This document shows positions 62,876 through 64,000 of a DNA stretch of 64,000 nucleotides, one piece after another. The position numbers were made by a program, and so were the translations under genes. The stretch comes from Auriscalpium vulgare (taxonomy: Eukaryota > Basidiomycota > Agaricomycetes > Russulales > Auriscalpiaceae). The stretch is taken from positions 3,038,001 through 3,102,000 of the forward strand of contig JAHBBC010000002.1 of the NCBI GenBank assembly GCA_019915015.1, written 5' to 3'. Numbering within the stretch: position 1 is the stretch's first letter; every line of letters begins with the position of its first letter. Below the pieces are notes generated by a model. It ran no database searches. It saw only the letters and a program-made list of their open reading frames with translations, and was not told where the DNA came from.

Positions 62876-63660
62876 GAATAGAGGCCTACATATGTAAAGT
62901 AGTATCTTTCCTAGACATAGTGGACTGAAATGGCTGTAGTATTATTGCAGAGGTTGAAGTATTTAGTAACCTAGTAAAAGTGCAGGATATTCCTGTCGTA
63001 ATCTAGGATGTAGTGAATTAGAGGCCTGCATATGTGAAGTAGTACTAGTATCTTTCCAAGGTGTAGTGAAAAGTGTCTTGAAAACCTTGATTGTGTCACA
63101 AGTCATGTGACTGTGACGGTTCGTGTGTAACTGGGCAGTTAAACGCGCTTGTGGCTGAAACTTTGTCAGCTTTCCCACCAACTACTACAAGTATTATTGC
63201 AGGGTCAAAGTGTTTTGTAGCCTAGTGAAAGCGCAGGATATTCCTGCAGTAAAATAGGATGTAGTGAATAGCGGCCTACATATGTAAAGTAGTATCTTTC
63301 CTAGACATAGCTGCAATGGCTGTAGTATTATTGCAGAGGTCCAAGTATTTTGTAGCCTAGTGAAAGCACAGGATATTCCTGTAGTAATATAGGATGTAGT
63401 GAATAGAGGCCTGCATATGTAAAGTAGTATCTTTCCAACGTGTAGTGAAAAGTTGACTACAATAGCTGTAGTATTATTGCAGAGGTCCAAGTATTTTGTA
63501 GCCTAGTGAAAGCACAGGATATTCCTGAAGTAATATAGGATGTAGTGAATATAGGCCTGCATATGTAAAGTAGTATCTTTCCAAGGTGTAGTGAAAAGTT
63601 GACTACAATAGCTGTAGTATTATTGCAGAGGTCCAAGTATTTGTAGCCTAGTGAAAGCGC
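62876..63660. repeat. Right subterminal repeats of the KDZ transposon
   Basis: At least five copies of GTAGTGAAT-GAGGCCT-CATATGTAAAGTAGTATCTTTCC occur near 62872, 63011, 63252, 63397 and 63541. They are interleaved with copies of GCTGTAGTATTATTGCAGAG and GCAGGATATTCCTG. The sequence differs from the left-end arrays. Confidence 0.85.
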
Positions 63661-63689
63661 AAGTTATACCTGTAGTAAAGTAGTCTAGC

Positions 63690-63758
63690 AACTGTATAAA
63701 GCACTATCCTTTCCCTACTATTACAGGACTTTAGTAATTAAAGTAGGGCCCACGGCTC
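63690..63758 (-). repeat. Right terminal inverted repeat of the KDZ transposon
   Basis: Its reverse complement matches the left end over the AAGTCCTGTAATAGTAGGGA segment and the following ~25 bases. Confidence 0.8.
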
Positions 63759-63766
63759 CCGCAAGC
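63759..63766 (+). repeat. Target site duplication of the KDZ transposon, right copy (CCGCAAGC)
   Basis: Identical to 50086-50093, and followed at once by the remaining gag-pro codons of element C. Confidence 0.88.
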
Positions 63767-63813
63767 GCATCTCGCGAACCCAGAAGCAGGGGGTGGAGGG
63801 TTTTCGCGACTAG
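63767..63813 (+). CDS. gag-pro: Displaced C-terminal codons of element C gag-pro
   Basis: In the frame set by the duplicated octamer these bases encode the short tail ending GVEGFRD before TAG 63811-63813. The tail is homologous in position to ...GERRDFRL of element B. It is separated from the rest of the ORF by the KDZ transposon. Confidence 0.75.
63798..63804 (+). promoter_or_regulatory. -1 ribosomal frameshift heptamer of element C (GGGTTTT)
   Basis: In the gag-pro frame it reads G GGT TTT, followed by CGC GAC TAG, a canonical X XXY YYZ slippery site at the same distance from the stop as in element B. Confidence 0.75.
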
Positions 63814-64000
63814 AGGATTTTTTGGAGGACCAGGAGGAGGTAGGGCTGGTCGTGGGGTTCGAGCCCGATAAGCCTGATACTCTTAGAATGGAATCCCTGG
63901 TGTACCTCAAATCCTCGCCTACAATCGAAGATGTGCAGTCAGCTTATTTGTCAGTGTGCGACCTACCGGAGGAATACGCGGGAGTGTTCACAAAGCGAGC
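63805..64000 (+). CDS. pol: Element C pol, N-terminal start (runs off window)
   Basis: After the -1 slip the frame reads SRLEDFLEDQEEVGLVVGFE, matching SALEASLDDQAEVALVLEF of element B. It continues through AYLSVCDLPEEYAGVF, against TYLSFCDLPESTPPIF in B, to the window end. Confidence 0.85.

Larger units (their letters stand above)
50094..63758 (-). mobile_element. KDZ (Kyakuja-Dileera-Zisupton) DNA transposon, 13.7 kb, complete
   Basis: It is bounded by an 8-bp duplication and imperfect terminal inverted repeats. Long subterminal repeat arrays occur at both ends. It encodes a KDZ transposase with CxC2 cysteine cluster (51426-55619, minus), a 193-residue protein, a 602-residue protein with RNase H1 N-terminal-like modules, and an 830-residue protein on the plus strand. 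KDZ elements are abundant in agaricomycetes. The transposase triad appears intact, so this copy may be autonomous. Confidence 0.88.
46373..64000 (+). mobile_element. LTR retrotransposon C, relative of B, interrupted by a KDZ transposon (continues beyond window)
   Basis: 5' LTR, primer site and gag-pro are present to 50093. The sequence resumes at 63767 with the gag-pro tail, frameshift site and start of pol. gag-pro aligns with element B throughout, for example YPGADEDRKYTIADMDAL against YPGADEERKYTMGDLDQL. The 3' end is not in the window. Confidence 0.85.

Overview
The window is nuclear DNA of a filamentous basidiomycete, most likely an agaricomycete. The evidence is many 45-65 nt GT-AG introns with CTNAC-type branch sites, an importin-beta4 (Kap123) gene, an Axl2-like cadherin-fold membrane protein, a GAL4-type transcription factor and a KDZ transposase with its CxC2 cysteine cluster. 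No prokaryotic feature was seen. About 60 percent of the window is nested transposable elements.

Left part (1-23.7 kb). The 3' end of an F-box/LRR-type gene is followed by a decayed duplicate of its tail. A full-length chromodomain Ty3/Gypsy element (A, 2019-21426, TSD AAATC) carries gag-pro, pol and a third ORF. Its 3' LTR is split by a second Gypsy element (B, 11704-21316, TSD CCGC). B has nearly identical LTRs and a truncated integrase, and it carries a spliced gene on its antisense strand. Element A sits exactly at the stop codon of a host gene read leftward (23688 to 21427). The second half of that gene is an array of 21-nt and 12-nt exons, each a whole number of codons in phase 0 and most encoding one coiled-coil heptad. 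I regard this micro-exon coiled-coil gene and the spliced antisense gene of B as the two most unusual objects here.

Middle part (24.3-42 kb) is ordinary host sequence: a Kap123 homologue (15 exons, minus), a divergent single-exon Axl2-like gene, an LC8-type dynein light chain, about 7 kb without a recognisable gene, and a Zn2Cys6 transcription factor.

Right part (42.8-64 kb) is a second nest. A decayed Ty1/Copia fragment (42808 to about 45945) is itself split by a 1.6-kb insertion with a GCGA target duplication. It is followed by the 5' piece of a small host gene that appears cut by a third Gypsy element (C, from about 46373). C is related to B. Its gag-pro ORF is interrupted near the end by a complete 13.7-kb KDZ DNA transposon (50094-63758, TSD CCGCAAGC) with a 10-exon transposase and three further genes. 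C resumes at 63767 and runs off the window at the start of pol.

The Gypsy elements use two expression strategies. A has gag-pro and pol in one frame separated by a single TGA, and a third ORF starting in a TGATG overlap. B and C have a -1 frame change with slippery heptamers (GGATTTT, GGGTTTT) at the same place, two codons before the gag-pro stop. Exon models come from reading splice signals and frames by eye and have not been checked against transcripts.
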